A DNA stretch of 64,000 bases from an uncultured Clostridia bacterium (lineage in GTDB: Bacteria > Bacillota > Clostridia > Christensenellales > UBA1242): positions 186,001 to 250,000 of the forward strand of contig CAKVID010000001.1 in the NCBI GenBank assembly GCA_934754355.1. The letters are read 5' to 3'. Shown here in pieces: positions 17,461 through 27,447 of this stretch. Below the pieces are notes generated by a model. It was not told the origin of the DNA. It worked only from the letters and a program-made list of their open reading frames with translations, and did not search any database. The position numbers and the translations under genes are program-made. Numbering within the stretch: position 1 is the first letter of the stretch; each line of letters opens with the position of its first letter.

Positions 17461-18872
17461 TGATTAAAATTAATGTAACTGATGACAAATTATATGATGA
17501 ATTATTGCTTGTGACTAAATTATTTTATACTGATGATGATATTGCAGATTTGAATTTGGAATTTAATGTAAGTGAAGTAATTGACGAGAAAAATGAAACC
17601 ATTTCAGTTAAAATTACAACTGCTGATGGAGAGGAATATTCTTATTCGGGAGATATTAGGGATAGGAAATTTCCTGACAGATACAAGAAAAGATATGCCA
17701 AAATTCTGCTATATAAAATTCTAAAGAAATTAAACCCAGATAAAAAATTGCCATGGGGTAGTTTGACTGGCATTAGACCTACCAAATTATATTACGAACT
17801 TATTAAAGAACATAAGGGCGATTATATGAAAGCCATGAATGAACTAATGGACGAATTTGGTGTTTCGTACGAAAAAGCGATGCTTGTAAAAGAAATAATT
17901 AAAAATCAGCGAATTGTAATTAAAAATGATAATTTGGTTGATTTGTATATAAATATCCCATTTTGTCCTAGTAAATGTTACTATTGTTCGTTTATATCTA
18001 TGCCTATAGATAAATGCAAAGATAAATTAGAGCCTTACTTAGATGCACTTATCAAAGAAATAAATGATGCCAAAGAATTAATTGAGCGAAAAAATTATAT
18101 AATTAAATCTATTTATATTGGTGGAGGTACTCCTACAATACTTAGTGCCGAACAATTAAAAAGATTGCTTGATGTTATTGATTATAATGTTAATGAATTC
18201 ACGGTAGAATGTGGCAGACCAGATACTATTACAAGAGACAAATTAGATGTGTTAAAAGAACATGGAGTAACAAGAATTAGCATTAATCCTCAGACTTTCT
18301 GTAATAAAACTCTTAAAGAAATAGGCAGGTCACATACTAGCCAAGATATTTTAGAAGCGTATAGACTTGCTCTAAATTATAATTTTGTTATTAATATGGA
18401 TTTGATTGCTGGACTTTCTCACGAGAATTTTACTACTTTCAAGAAATCTATTAGCAAAGTACTAGAATATTATCCAGACAATATAACTATTCATACTTTG
18501 AGTATCAAAAGAGGTAGTGAACTAAAAGAAACTAATGGAGATACCGCAAGTGTAGATGATGTACAAAAAATGGTGGAATATTCCTATAAAACTTTGATTG
18601 AAGCAGGATATAAACCTTATTATCTGTACAAACAAAAAAATATGATAGGAAACCTAGAAAATATAGGGTATTTTAGGGAAAAACCTTCTGTATTTAATAT
18701 TGATAGCATGGAAGAATTTGCCTCTATTATTGCTTGTGGTGCTAATGCAATATCCAAAAGATATTGGTCACTATACAATAAGATAGAGAGATGGGCTAAT
18801 GTCAAAAATATTGATGAATATATAAATAGAATTGATGAAATGATAGCGAAGAAGAACGAACTTTTTAAATAA
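17460..18872 (+). CDS. hemZ: Oxygen-independent coproporphyrinogen dehydrogenase-like radical SAM protein HemZ
   Basis: 470 residues. The N-terminal HemZ domain has the RKFPDRYKKRYAKILLY and LPWGSLTGIRPTKL blocks. The radical SAM core starts with YINIPFCPSKCYYCSF (Cys169, 173, 176) and continues YIGGGTPT. The family oxidises coproporphyrinogen III in haem synthesis, or in some members inserts haem. No other haem gene is present. Its ATG overlaps the rel stop (TAATG); no terminator is seen after it. Confidence 0.9.
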   Translation: MIKINVTDDKLYDELLLVTKLFYTDDDIADLNLEFNVSEVIDEKNETISVKITTADGEEYSYSGDIRDRKFPDRYKKRYAKILLYKILKKLNPDKKLPWGSLTGIRPTKLYYELIKEHKGDYMKAMNELMDEFGVSYEKAMLVKEIIKNQRIVIKNDNLVDLYINIPFCPSKCYYCSFISMPIDKCKDKLEPYLDALIKEINDAKELIERKNYIIKSIYIGGGTPTILSAEQLKRLLDVIDYNVNEFTVECGRPDTITRDKLDVLKEHGVTRISINPQTFCNKTLKEIGRSHTSQDILEAYRLALNYNFVINMDLIAGLSHENFTTFKKSISKVLEYYPDNITIHTLSIKRGSELKETNGDTASVDDVQKMVEYSYKTLIEAGYKPYYLYKQKNMIGNLENIGYFREKPSVFNIDSMEEFASIIACGANAISKRYWSLYNKIERWANVKNIDEYINRIDEMIAKKNELFK

Positions 18873-18905
18873 TTAATAAAATTAGGGGTTTTTTAGAAAA
18901 AACTG

Positions 18906-18934
18906 TTTACAATTAAATATTTATTTGTTATAAT
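18906..18934 (+). promoter_or_regulatory. Promoter of rpsO
   Basis: TTTACA (18906-18911), 17-bp spacer, TATAAT (18929-18934). Leader of about 80 nt. Confidence 0.75.
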
Positions 18935-18940
18935 TATGTC

Positions 18941-19018
18941 GTACCTTGTGCTAGGTTATTTCTGGTCTCCATAGATTTGACTTGGTATATGGCAAATAAA
19001 TATTTGAAGGAGATATAT
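18941..19018 (+). promoter_or_regulatory. Candidate structured leader of rpsO (S15 autoregulation)
   Basis: The roughly 80-nt leader is richer in G and C than its flanks. It has short complementary pieces (CCT/AGG in 18944-18955, TACC near 18942 with GGTA near 18984) and a small hairpin CAAAT/ATTTG (18993-19006) against the AAGGAG ribosome binding site. S15 represses its own mRNA through unrelated leaders in several bacterial groups. That this one does so is inference. Confidence 0.4.
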
Positions 19019-19019
19019 T

Positions 19020-19283
19020 ATGATTTCTAAAGAAAAGAAACAAGAAGTTATCAAAAATTATGCTACTAAAGAGGGAGATACTGGTTCTTGCGAAGTTCAA
19101 ATAGCAATTCTTTCTGCTAGAATTTTGGAATTAACAGAACACCTTAAGGCTAATCCTAATGATAACCATTCAAGAAGAGGTCTTCTAAAATTAGTAAACC
19201 ATAGAAAAAATTTACTAAAATATATGGAAAGAACTAATCTTGAAGGCTATAGAGCATTGAAATCAAAATTAAACATTCGTTAA
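19020..19283 (+). CDS. rpsO: 30S ribosomal protein uS15
   Basis: 87 residues with GDTGSCEVQIAILSARILEL, HSRRGLLKLVNHRKNLLKYM and a LKIR-like end (LNIR), all characteristic of uS15. It is followed by a terminator and then pnp, the usual pair. Confidence 0.97.
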   Translation: MISKEKKQEVIKNYATKEGDTGSCEVQIAILSARILELTEHLKANPNDNHSRRGLLKLVNHRKNLLKYMERTNLEGYRALKSKLNIR

Positions 19284-19300
19284 TTTTTAATATGCTATAC

Positions 19301-19333
19301 AAAGCGAAAGATTTTTTAGACTTTCGCTTTTTT
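19301..19333 (+). terminator. Terminator between rpsO and pnp
   Basis: AAAGCGAAAG (19301-19310) pairs perfectly with 19321-19330 and enters a T run. Read-through probably feeds pnp, since no clear promoter lies between. Confidence 0.85.
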
Positions 19334-19350
19334 AAAATAAAGGAGATAAG

Positions 19351-21441
19351 ATGAAAGATTTTAAAGAATTTAAAACAGAAATTGGTGGCAAAGAAGTTAC
19401 TGTTGAAATTGGCAAATACGCATTCCAAACTAATGGTCATTGTATTGTTAAATGTGGCGATACTATGGTTATGTGTAATACATGTATGAACAAAGAGCCA
19501 CGCCCAGGTCAAGACTTTTTCCCATTGAGTGTTGATTTTGAAGAGAAACTATACGCTGTTGGTAAAATTCCCGGCGGATTTAAGAAAAGAGAAGGTAGAC
19601 CAACTGACCAAGCAATTCTTACTTCTAGACTTATTGATAGACCTCTAAGACCATTATTCCCTAAGGGATTTTTCAACGATGTAACAGTTGTTGCTACTCC
19701 GCTTAGTGTAGATTATGATGTTGCACCAGAGCCTCTTGCTATGTTTGCTAGTTCGATTGCTCTATCAATTAGCGATATTCCTTTTGCTGGTCCTACTGGT
19801 AGTTGCCAAGTAGCATATGTGGACGGCAAATACATTGTTAATCCAACAAAAGAAGAACAAGATAAATCTTCTATGGATTTGAAAGTATCTGGAACTAAAG
19901 ATGCAATTCTTATGGTTGAAGCAGGTGCTAATGAAGTAACAGAAGAAGAAATGTTGCAAGGAATACTTTTCGCACATGAAGAAATTAAGAAACAAGTAGA
20001 ATTCCAAGAAAAGATAATTGCTGAACTTGGCGTTAAGAAAAATGAAAATTTACCTTTCTATGTTATTGATGAAAATCTTGAGAAAGATGTGAAAGAGTAT
20101 GGCTATCCTATTATTGAAAAAGTTATGGAGCATTTTGATAGACACGAAAGAGATGCTGCAGAAGAAGTTGCCAACAAAGAAATTCTTGAACATTTTGCCG
20201 AAAAGTATGTAGATAGTGAGAGACAAATTCTTGATGTTCTATATAAAGTTAAGAAAGAAATTATGAGAACCAAGATTTTGGAGAAAGGCATTAGACCTGA
20301 TGGAAGAAAACTAGACGAAATTAGACCTATTTGGTGTGAAGTAGGTATTCTTCCTAGAGTTCATGGAAGTGCAGTATTTACCCGTGGAGAAACTCAGGTA
20401 ATGACAACTTGTACTCTTGGTAGTCTAAGGGATACTCAAATTCTTGATGGACTTGATGATGAAGAAGAGAAGAGATATATGCATCACTACAATTTCCCAG
20501 CATATTCTACTGGCGAGGCTAAACCTTTGAAGTCTGCTGGAAGAAGAGAAATTGGACATGGTGCTTTGGCTGAAAGGTCATTAGTGCCCGTTCTTCCTAG
20601 TGAAGAAGAATTCCCATATGCAATAAGAACTGTAAGTGAAGTTTTGAGTAGTAATGGTAGTACTTCTCAAGCATCTGTTTGCGGTAGTACACTTGCACTT
20701 ATGGACGCTGGCGTTCCTATCAAAGCACCTGTTGCAGGTTGTGCAATGGGACTTATCAAAGATGAGAAGAGCGGTAAAGTTGCTATTCTTACAGATATTC
20801 AAGGTCTTGAAGATTTCTTGGGAGATATGGATTTCAAGGTAGCAGGAACAACCAAAGGTATTACTGCTATTCAAATGGATATTAAGATTAAGGGTATTGA
20901 TGAGAAAATACTAAGAGAGGCTTTGGCTAGAGCAAGAGAAGGTAGATTATTTATCTTGAATAAGATGAATGCTGTATTATCAGAACCTAGAAAAGAACTT
21001 AGTCCTTATGCTCCAAAGATTATTTCTTTCTCTATTAACCCTGACAAGATTAAAGATGTTATCGGTTCTGGTGGTAAGATGATTAATAAAATCATTGACG
21101 AAACTGGTGTTAAAATTGATATAGAAGACAATGGCTTGGTTATGATTTGTGGTGTTGACCAAGAGAAATCTAATAGAGCCAAAGAAATTATTATGTCTAT
21201 TGCAGAAGATATTGAAGTAGGTAAAATTTATACTGGTAAAGTTGTAAGAATACTTCAATTTGGTGCTTTTGTAGAGATTGGTTACAACAAAGAAGGTATG
21301 ATACACATTTCTAAATTATCTAGTACTAGAGTAGAGAAAGTAGAAGATGTTGTGAATATCGGCGATACTGTTGAAGTAGAGTGTATTAAGATTAATGACG
21401 GCAAGGTTGACTTGAAATTAATCGGTAAATATTCTAAATAA
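19351..21441 (+). CDS. pnp: Polynucleotide phosphorylase
   Basis: 696 residues. It is a phosphorolytic 3'-5' exoribonuclease in mRNA turnover. Two RNase PH domains are present: GRPTDQAILTSRLIDRPLRP in the first, and GIRPDGRKLDEIRPIWCEVG with the FPAYSTGEAKP and VCGSTLALMDAG blocks in the second. A KH domain (VIGSGGKMINKIIDETGVKI) and a C-terminal S1 domain (YTGKVVRILQFGAFVEIG) follow. Full length. Confidence 0.97.
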   Translation: MKDFKEFKTEIGGKEVTVEIGKYAFQTNGHCIVKCGDTMVMCNTCMNKEPRPGQDFFPLSVDFEEKLYAVGKIPGGFKKREGRPTDQAILTSRLIDRPLRPLFPKGFFNDVTVVATPLSVDYDVAPEPLAMFASSIALSISDIPFAGPTGSCQVAYVDGKYIVNPTKEEQDKSSMDLKVSGTKDAILMVEAGANEVTEEEMLQGILFAHEEIKKQVEFQEKIIAELGVKKNENLPFYVIDENLEKDVKEYGYPIIEKVMEHFDRHERDAAEEVANKEILEHFAEKYVDSERQILDVLYKVKKEIMRTKILEKGIRPDGRKLDEIRPIWCEVGILPRVHGSAVFTRGETQVMTTCTLGSLRDTQILDGLDDEEEKRYMHHYNFPAYSTGEAKPLKSAGRREIGHGALAERSLVPVLPSEEEFPYAIRTVSEVLSSNGSTSQASVCGSTLALMDAGVPIKAPVAGCAMGLIKDEKSGKVAILTDIQGLEDFLGDMDFKVAGTTKGITAIQMDIKIKGIDEKILREALARAREGRLFILNKMNAVLSEPRKELSPYAPKIISFSINPDKIKDVIGSGGKMINKIIDETGVKIDIEDNGLVMICGVDQEKSNRAKEIIMSIAEDIEVGKIYTGKVVRILQFGAFVEIGYNKEGMIHISKLSSTRVEKVEDVVNIGDTVEVECIKINDGKVDLKLIGKYSK

Positions 21442-21456
21442 TTAATAAATTTATAG

Positions 21457-21489
21457 AAAACTTGATTGCATATTGCTATCAAGTTTTTT
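21457..21489 (+). terminator. Terminator after pnp
   Basis: AAAACTTGAT (21457-21466) pairs with 21478-21487, followed by Ts. Confidence 0.85.
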
Positions 21490-21634
21490 ATAAATTTTAT
21501 TGATAGTATTTTTTAATGCTGTGATAATTTTATAAGATAAGTAGCATAAATAAATTAATAAAAAATTTTTAATTCATAAATTTCAAAGATATCGAATATA
21601 TTATTGTAAAGTAATCTAGATAATTGGAAATTGT

Positions 21635-22339
21635 ATGAAATTAAAATCATTTAGGAATGTAGCCAACTTTTTGATTATTATTATGTTGGTTGGAATTATA
21701 TTTTATGTTAGTGCTAGCAGTTATGAGTATGCTTTTAGTTATCAAAATGACGATATTATTTATCATGGCAATAAAGATAGCAACAAAGTATCTTTAATGA
21801 TAAATGTCTATTGGGGTACTGAGTATCTAGAAGATATGTTAGATGTTCTAGATAAATATAATGTTAAATGTACTTTCTTTGTAGGTGGGCAGTGGGTAGA
21901 AAAAGAACCTGAAATGTTAAAAGAAATTTATTCTAGAGGACACGAGATTGGTAATCATGGATATTTACACAAAGACCAAGAGTACTTAGATTATTCTCAA
22001 AATTATAATGAGATTAATGTTAATCACAAACTTGTAAAAACAATCTTGGGTATCAATATGAATTTGTTTGCACCTCCTAGCGGTAGTTTCAATAAATCTA
22101 CTCTACAAGCATCAAAAAATTTAGGATATTCAACAATTATGTGGAGTAAAGATACTATTGATTGGCGAGATAAGAATGCTAATTTGATATATACAAGAGC
22201 CACAAATAATATTAAAGGTGGAGATTTGATTTTGGCACACCCAACTGAATGTACGCTGAAAGCACTGCCATTAATACTTGAATATTATAGCCTTAATAAT
22301 CTAGTAGCAACTACTGTCACTGAATGTTTAAAAAATTAA
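21635..22339 (+). CDS. ylxY: YlxY-type polysaccharide deacetylase-like protein, probably inactive or altered
   Basis: 234 residues; a membrane anchor near 10-27, then an NodB-type domain. The second motif is present (HEIGNHGYLH, 103-112) and the third reads APPSG. The first motif, normally TFDDG with the catalytic Asp pair, reads VYWGTEY (58-64). This substitution and the position right after pnp match the sporulation-associated YlxY group. A role in spore cortex or coat is inferred. Confidence 0.75.
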   Translation: MKLKSFRNVANFLIIIMLVGIIFYVSASSYEYAFSYQNDDIIYHGNKDSNKVSLMINVYWGTEYLEDMLDVLDKYNVKCTFFVGGQWVEKEPEMLKEIYSRGHEIGNHGYLHKDQEYLDYSQNYNEINVNHKLVKTILGINMNLFAPPSGSFNKSTLQASKNLGYSTIMWSKDTIDWRDKNANLIYTRATNNIKGGDLILAHPTECTLKALPLILEYYSLNNLVATTVTECLKN

Positions 22340-22347
22340 TAGATTAG

Positions 22348-22392
22348 CACTTAAATAAATGATTTGATTATACAGTTTATTTAAGTGTTTTT
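22348..22392 (+). terminator. Terminator after the ylxY-like gene
   Basis: CACTTAAATAAA (22348-22359) pairs over 12 bp with 22376-22387, then Ts. Confidence 0.85.
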
Positions 22393-22468
22393 TATTAAAT
22401 GTGTTTATTTGGTCAAAAATATAATAACTAAAAATGTATAAAATTTTTATTAAAATCAAATAAAATAT

Positions 22469-22497
22469 TTTATATATTTTTATTTATGTGCTATACT
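22469..22497 (+). promoter_or_regulatory. Likely promoter of ftsK
   Basis: TTTATA (22469-22474), 17-bp spacer, TATACT (22492-22497). The -35 is weak. Confidence 0.5.
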
Positions 22498-22532
22498 CAT
22501 AGTGAATAAAATTAATAAATGTTGGTGTATAC

Positions 22533-25421
22533 TTGGCAATTTATCCTACTAAGATGAGTAAACTTAATAACAAATCAAAAAAGTTTAAAGCAGGAATTAC
22601 TTTAACATGTCTTTTTTCGGTTATTTTACTTTTGTTAGTATTCAATTTTTTCCAAATATTCACCAAATTTATGGTAGGAACATTTGGTCTGCTTATCTAT
22701 CCTCTTTGTTTATTCTTTATAATACTAGGCATAATGTTAATGCTAAATAAAGAGATTAAAACTACTAAATCTATACTTGTTTTTTCTATACTTTGGCTAA
22801 TTACTTTTGTGCTTATTTTACAATTGGCTACAAGTACCGATATTGATAAGAGTATTGGTGTATATCTATCTACTATTTTCAAAGACAAGGTTACTGCGGG
22901 CGGTGTACTTTTTGGTCTTATTTTGTATCCTTTATATTTCTTAACTTACGATGTAGCGTCCTACATTATCCTTTTTATTGTTCTTGTTATTTTTACGGCA
23001 TTTTTGATTGATAAAATTTATGTAGATATTAATAATAAGAAAGCCTTGGGTATAATAAAACCTGCTAAGAATGTGGATTTTGAAGAAGATAATGAAACAC
23101 TTGAAAATGAAACTGAAGAAGAAACCGAAGAAGATGAAAGTGATGAAGATAAGGTAGTTTCTACTACTAATTCTTCTGAAGATGAAGATATATTTATTTC
23201 TGACGAAGAAGATAACGAACAAAGAGAAGAGGCAAAATCTATTCTTGGATTATCTAAAGAAACCATTACTAAAGAAGAGAAGACAAATAAAAATGATTAT
23301 ACTAAAGAATTAGAAAAACAAATAATCGAAGATGATAATCCAAAAGATGAATTTATTGTTGATAATAACCAAAGCAAGAAACCAAATATCTTTGTACATG
23401 ATGATGAATTTAATTCTATAGAAAATGTAACTAATACTAAGAAAATAATAGAGAGAAAGCCTGTAGTTGATAAAGATGCTGAGAGAAAGAAAGCAGCACT
23501 TGATTATTTGAATATATCCAAAGGTAAATTTGAAACTAAAAATAAAAAGACTGTCTTTGATAATGTTTCTAATGAAAATAAGACTACTCAAATGGATAAT
23601 CAATTAGAAGAGAATAAAAATAGACTTAGTTCCATTACTAATAAATTTAATATGATTTCTAATAATCAGAAAGAATTAAGTGTTGGTGTTAATCCTTTTA
23701 AACAAGTAGAGAATAATACCGATAATAAAGATATTTACGATGAGAACTTTACTAAGTCAGAATTTAATAAAAATCAAGAAAAATACGCTAATTCTAATAA
23801 TAATATAAATAAAGCAATTTATAATTTGCCTGAACTTGCAAAGAAAGTATATAGTGGCGAAGTTAAAGAAAATTTGGTTGATAATGAAAGTTTTAGACCA
23901 GTGCAAGTGTCGATGAATGAGCCAGTTAAGAGACCGCCAACACAGCAAAAATTATACAAAAAACCTCCAACTTATATTAAACCTCCATTAGATTTGCTTA
24001 AGACATATTCATCTAGTATAGACACAGACGATGTTTATATGGCAGAGAAGGGACAACTAATTGTTGATACTCTTAAAGCATTTAGAATTGATACTAAAAT
24101 TATTAATGCTATCAAAGGTCCTACATTTACCAGATATGAATTACAAATGGCTCCGGGTATTTCAGTTAATTCGGTTAATAACAAGATTAATGACTTATCT
24201 ATGGCATTAGAGAGTCAATGTAGAGTACAAGTTCCAATTCCGGGAAAGAATGCATTTGGTATAGAAGTTCCTAATAAAAAGCGTGTAGTTGTAGGATTGA
24301 GAGAAATATTGGAGAGTTCAAACTTCCAGAATAGTAAATCTCCTCTTACATTTGCTTTGGGCAAAGATATTTCTGCCGATTGTAAAGTTGCTTGCATTGA
24401 TAAATTAGTGCATACTCTTGTAGCAGGTAGTACTGGTAGTGGTAAATCAGTATGCTTAAATACAATGTTGGTTAGTTTGCTTTACAAGTCTTCTCCTGAA
24501 GATTTGAAATTAATACTTGTAGACCCTAAGACTGTAGAATTTAGTATGTTTAATAACTTGCCACATATGTTAGTGCCAAATACAATTACTGAATGTGATA
24601 AAGCAGTAAGTGCGCTTGGTTGGTTAGTTAAAGAAATGGATAATAGATATAGGAAATTGAACGCACTTGGTGTTAAGAAAATTTCTGAATATAATGAAAC
24701 TCCTGAAGTTATAAGTGGTCAAGTTCCAAAAATGTATTACATTGTAATGATATTTGATGAAGTTGGCGACTTTATGAGTATTGCTAAGAAAGAAATTGAA
24801 GAAAAAGTAAGTAGACTTGCTGCAAAATCTAGAGCCTGTGGAATACATTTGGTACTAGCAACACAAAGACCAACCGTTGATGTAATTACTGGTACAATCA
24901 AGGCTAATTTGCCTAGTAGAATTGCTTTCGCTGTTAATTCTTATAATGATAGCAAAACTATACTTGAGAGTTCGGGTGCTGAATATTTGCTTGGTATGGG
25001 GGATATGTTATTCTTGCCACAAGGTTCTAATGATATGGATAGAATACAAGGTTGCTTTATAGATAATAATGAATTAAAAGCAGTAATTAATTTTATCAAA
25101 GAGAATAATGAACCTGATTTTGATGAAAGCATTGAAGAACAGATGTTTAGCAAAAATGACGGATTTGATTCTTCTAATGGAGCCGAGGAAGCGTTTGACC
25201 CATTGCTTAAAGATTGCTTAAGATATTTCATTAAAGCCAAAAAAGCAAGTGCATCATCTCTTCAAGCATATTTTGGTATAGGTTATCCTAAGGCTAATAA
25301 GATAGTATTACAAATGGAAAAAGCGGGTTTTGTTTCGGCTGGAGACAATAATGGACGAAGAACTTTATTTATTACACAGCAAGAATTTGAAGAAAAATTT
25401 GGAGAGGATTTAGACGAATGA
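22533..25421 (+). CDS. ftsK: FtsK/SpoIIIE DNA translocase
   Basis: 962 residues. Four membrane helices (about 20-170) anchor it at the septum. A long, very acidic and Asn-rich linker (about 185-480) leads to the hexameric motor: Walker A GSTGSGKS near 632, Walker B VMIFDEVGDFM, and the conserved CGIHLVLATQRPTVDVITG. The winged-helix gamma domain at the end (ASASSLQAYFGIGYPKANKI) recognises polar DNA sites. It pumps chromosome ends through the closing or sporulation septum. The start is TTG 22533 or ATG 22554; neither has a good ribosome binding site. Confidence 0.94.
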   Translation: MAIYPTKMSKLNNKSKKFKAGITLTCLFSVILLLLVFNFFQIFTKFMVGTFGLLIYPLCLFFIILGIMLMLNKEIKTTKSILVFSILWLITFVLILQLATSTDIDKSIGVYLSTIFKDKVTAGGVLFGLILYPLYFLTYDVASYIILFIVLVIFTAFLIDKIYVDINNKKALGIIKPAKNVDFEEDNETLENETEEETEEDESDEDKVVSTTNSSEDEDIFISDEEDNEQREEAKSILGLSKETITKEEKTNKNDYTKELEKQIIEDDNPKDEFIVDNNQSKKPNIFVHDDEFNSIENVTNTKKIIERKPVVDKDAERKKAALDYLNISKGKFETKNKKTVFDNVSNENKTTQMDNQLEENKNRLSSITNKFNMISNNQKELSVGVNPFKQVENNTDNKDIYDENFTKSEFNKNQEKYANSNNNINKAIYNLPELAKKVYSGEVKENLVDNESFRPVQVSMNEPVKRPPTQQKLYKKPPTYIKPPLDLLKTYSSSIDTDDVYMAEKGQLIVDTLKAFRIDTKIINAIKGPTFTRYELQMAPGISVNSVNNKINDLSMALESQCRVQVPIPGKNAFGIEVPNKKRVVVGLREILESSNFQNSKSPLTFALGKDISADCKVACIDKLVHTLVAGSTGSGKSVCLNTMLVSLLYKSSPEDLKLILVDPKTVEFSMFNNLPHMLVPNTITECDKAVSALGWLVKEMDNRYRKLNALGVKKISEYNETPEVISGQVPKMYYIVMIFDEVGDFMSIAKKEIEEKVSRLAAKSRACGIHLVLATQRPTVDVITGTIKANLPSRIAFAVNSYNDSKTILESSGAEYLLGMGDMLFLPQGSNDMDRIQGCFIDNNELKAVINFIKENNEPDFDESIEEQMFSKNDGFDSSNGAEEAFDPLLKDCLRYFIKAKKASASSLQAYFGIGYPKANKIVLQMEKAGFVSAGDNNGRRTLFITQQEFEEKFGEDLDE

Positions 25422-26722
25422 CAAAAGATGAAATATTAAAAAAGAAAGTTGGCTTTATCTCTCTTGGTTGTGATAAAAATAGAGTAGATTTAGAGAAGAT
25501 GATTTTTAATATTAAAAGTGCAGGGTTTGAAATAGTTAACGACCCTAGCACTGCTAATATTATAATTATTAATACTTGTTCATTTCTAGAAAGTTCCAGG
25601 CTGGAATCTATTGAAAACATACTTGAAATGAGCAACTATAAAACTGATAAATTAGAAAAATTAATTGTTACAGGTTGCTTAAATGAACTAAAATATAGTG
25701 ATTTGAATGCTAGTCTTCCAGAAGTTGATGCTTTTGTAAATATAAAAGATAACGAAAAAATTGTTTCATTAATATTTGCCTTATATGCTTGTAATTATAA
25801 ATTTGATTATGTTGAGGGTAGAACTCTTACAACTCCTAAACATTATGCTTATATCAAAATTTCTGAAGGTTGTAATAATTTCTGTTCATATTGTCTAATT
25901 CCTTACATTAGAGGAAGATACAAATCAAGAAATATTGAAGACATCATTGAAGAAGCAAAAATGCTGGCAAGTAATGGCATTAAAGAATTAATATTGGTTG
26001 CACAAGATGTAACTAAATATGGAGTTGATTTATATGATAAAAAGATGTTGCCAGAATTACTAAGACAACTATCTGCAATCGATGGAATAGAATGGATAAG
26101 ACTTCTTTATTGTTATCCAGAAGAGATTGATAATGAATTAATTTCTGAAATAAAAAACAATCAAAAAGTTCTTAAATATTTAGACATTCCTTTGCAACAT
26201 GTATCAACTAAAATACTTAAATCAATGAATAGAAAATCTACTAAAGAAAAAATTATAAAACTATTTGATACTCTTAGAAAAGAAATTCCAAAGATAGTGA
26301 TTAGAACAACTTTCATAATAGGCTTTCCTGATGAGACTAATGAAGACTTCAAAGAGATTGTTGATTTCTTACAAAAGTACAAATTAGATAATGTTGGATT
26401 TTTTAAATACAGCAGAGAAGAAGGAACTAGGTCTTATAATTTTGATAATCAAATAGATGAAGAAACAAAAGACAAAAGATTAGAATATATATCTCAAATT
26501 CAATATGAAATTCAATTTGAGAAACATAAAGATTTAATAGGAACTACGGTTGATGCAATAATTGATGAATGTCTTGATGGTTATTCAATTGCTAGGTTCT
26601 ATGGACAATGTCCTCAGATTGATGGATACATAATAATCAACGAGCAATTGCAAGTTGGACAAATTTACAAAATTAAAATTACTAAAATCAAAGATTATGA
26701 TTTAATAGGAGAAAGATTATGA
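25418..26722 (+). CDS. rimO: Ribosomal protein uS12 methylthiotransferase RimO
   Basis: 434 residues, a radical SAM enzyme that thiomethylates an Asp of S12. The N-terminal UPF0004 domain has SLGCDKNRVDLE and IINTCSF with the auxiliary cluster cysteines. The radical SAM motif is CNNFCSYCLIPYIRGRYKSR and a TRAM domain closes it. SLGCDKNRVD separates RimO from MiaB. The start overlaps the ftsK stop (ATGA). Confidence 0.95.
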   Translation: MTKDEILKKKVGFISLGCDKNRVDLEKMIFNIKSAGFEIVNDPSTANIIIINTCSFLESSRLESIENILEMSNYKTDKLEKLIVTGCLNELKYSDLNASLPEVDAFVNIKDNEKIVSLIFALYACNYKFDYVEGRTLTTPKHYAYIKISEGCNNFCSYCLIPYIRGRYKSRNIEDIIEEAKMLASNGIKELILVAQDVTKYGVDLYDKKMLPELLRQLSAIDGIEWIRLLYCYPEEIDNELISEIKNNQKVLKYLDIPLQHVSTKILKSMNRKSTKEKIIKLFDTLRKEIPKIVIRTTFIIGFPDETNEDFKEIVDFLQKYKLDNVGFFKYSREEGTRSYNFDNQIDEETKDKRLEYISQIQYEIQFEKHKDLIGTTVDAIIDECLDGYSIARFYGQCPQIDGYIIINEQLQVGQIYKIKITKIKDYDLIGERL

Positions 26723-27438
26723 ACATTCCAAATAAGATAACACTCACAAGAATTTTTTTGATGCCAATATTTATTTTACTATATTTACTTTCATTTCCAT
26801 ACGCCAAATTTATTGCTTTATTTATTTTTATTATTGCTGCAATTAGTGACACTTTGGACGGACATATTGCCAGAAAATATAACTTAGTAACCGATTTGGG
26901 CAAGTTTCTTGACCCAATAGCAGATAAGTTACTTGCAACTACTGGACTTATTATGCTAATAGTTGGAAGCAATCCAATTATTCCAATGCCATATGGTATT
27001 ATTGTAATGTTTGTTATGATTTTGCGTGATTATGAAGTAACTGGACTTAGACAAATTGGTCAATTAAAAGGTAGAATTATTGCTGCAGATAAGGTAGCAA
27101 AAATCAAAGCAAACTTCTTGTATGCAACACTTGTATATGGTTTACTTATCTCTGCGTTAAGAGAATTAAACGGCGTTGCTGGAAGTGAATTTTTGAAGTA
27201 TTTTACTCTTGTATTCTATATATTTGTTGGTATTACAACTTGCTTAATTGCATTGTCTGGCATAGTTTATTTGGTAAATAACTTCTCTGTATTCAAAGAA
27301 GAAAAGAAAGAAATAGAAGTGGCAACATCTAATAGTGATACTTCTGTTAATGAAGAAAAACCTCACTTGGATAACTCTACAAAAACCACAAAAAAATCTA
27401 CTACAAATAAAGAGACAAAAACTACTAAAAAGAAATAA
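26719..27438 (+). CDS. pgsA: CDP-diacylglycerol-glycerol-3-phosphate 3-phosphatidyltransferase
   Basis: 239 residues. It makes phosphatidylglycerophosphate at the membrane. The CDP-alcohol phosphotransferase motif is complete: DTLDGHIARKYN, then GKFLDPIADK. About six membrane helices. The last 45 residues are an unusual Lys/Thr/Ser tail (TKTTKKSTTNKETKTTKKK), like the tail on YajC. Overlaps rimO by 4 bp. The pgsA-cinA-recA order is typical of Firmicutes. Confidence 0.94.
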   Translation: MNIPNKITLTRIFLMPIFILLYLLSFPYAKFIALFIFIIAAISDTLDGHIARKYNLVTDLGKFLDPIADKLLATTGLIMLIVGSNPIIPMPYGIIVMFVMILRDYEVTGLRQIGQLKGRIIAADKVAKIKANFLYATLVYGLLISALRELNGVAGSEFLKYFTLVFYIFVGITTCLIALSGIVYLVNNFSVFKEEKKEIEVATSNSDTSVNEEKPHLDNSTKTTKKSTTNKETKTTKKK

Positions 27439-27447
27439 TTATTAATT

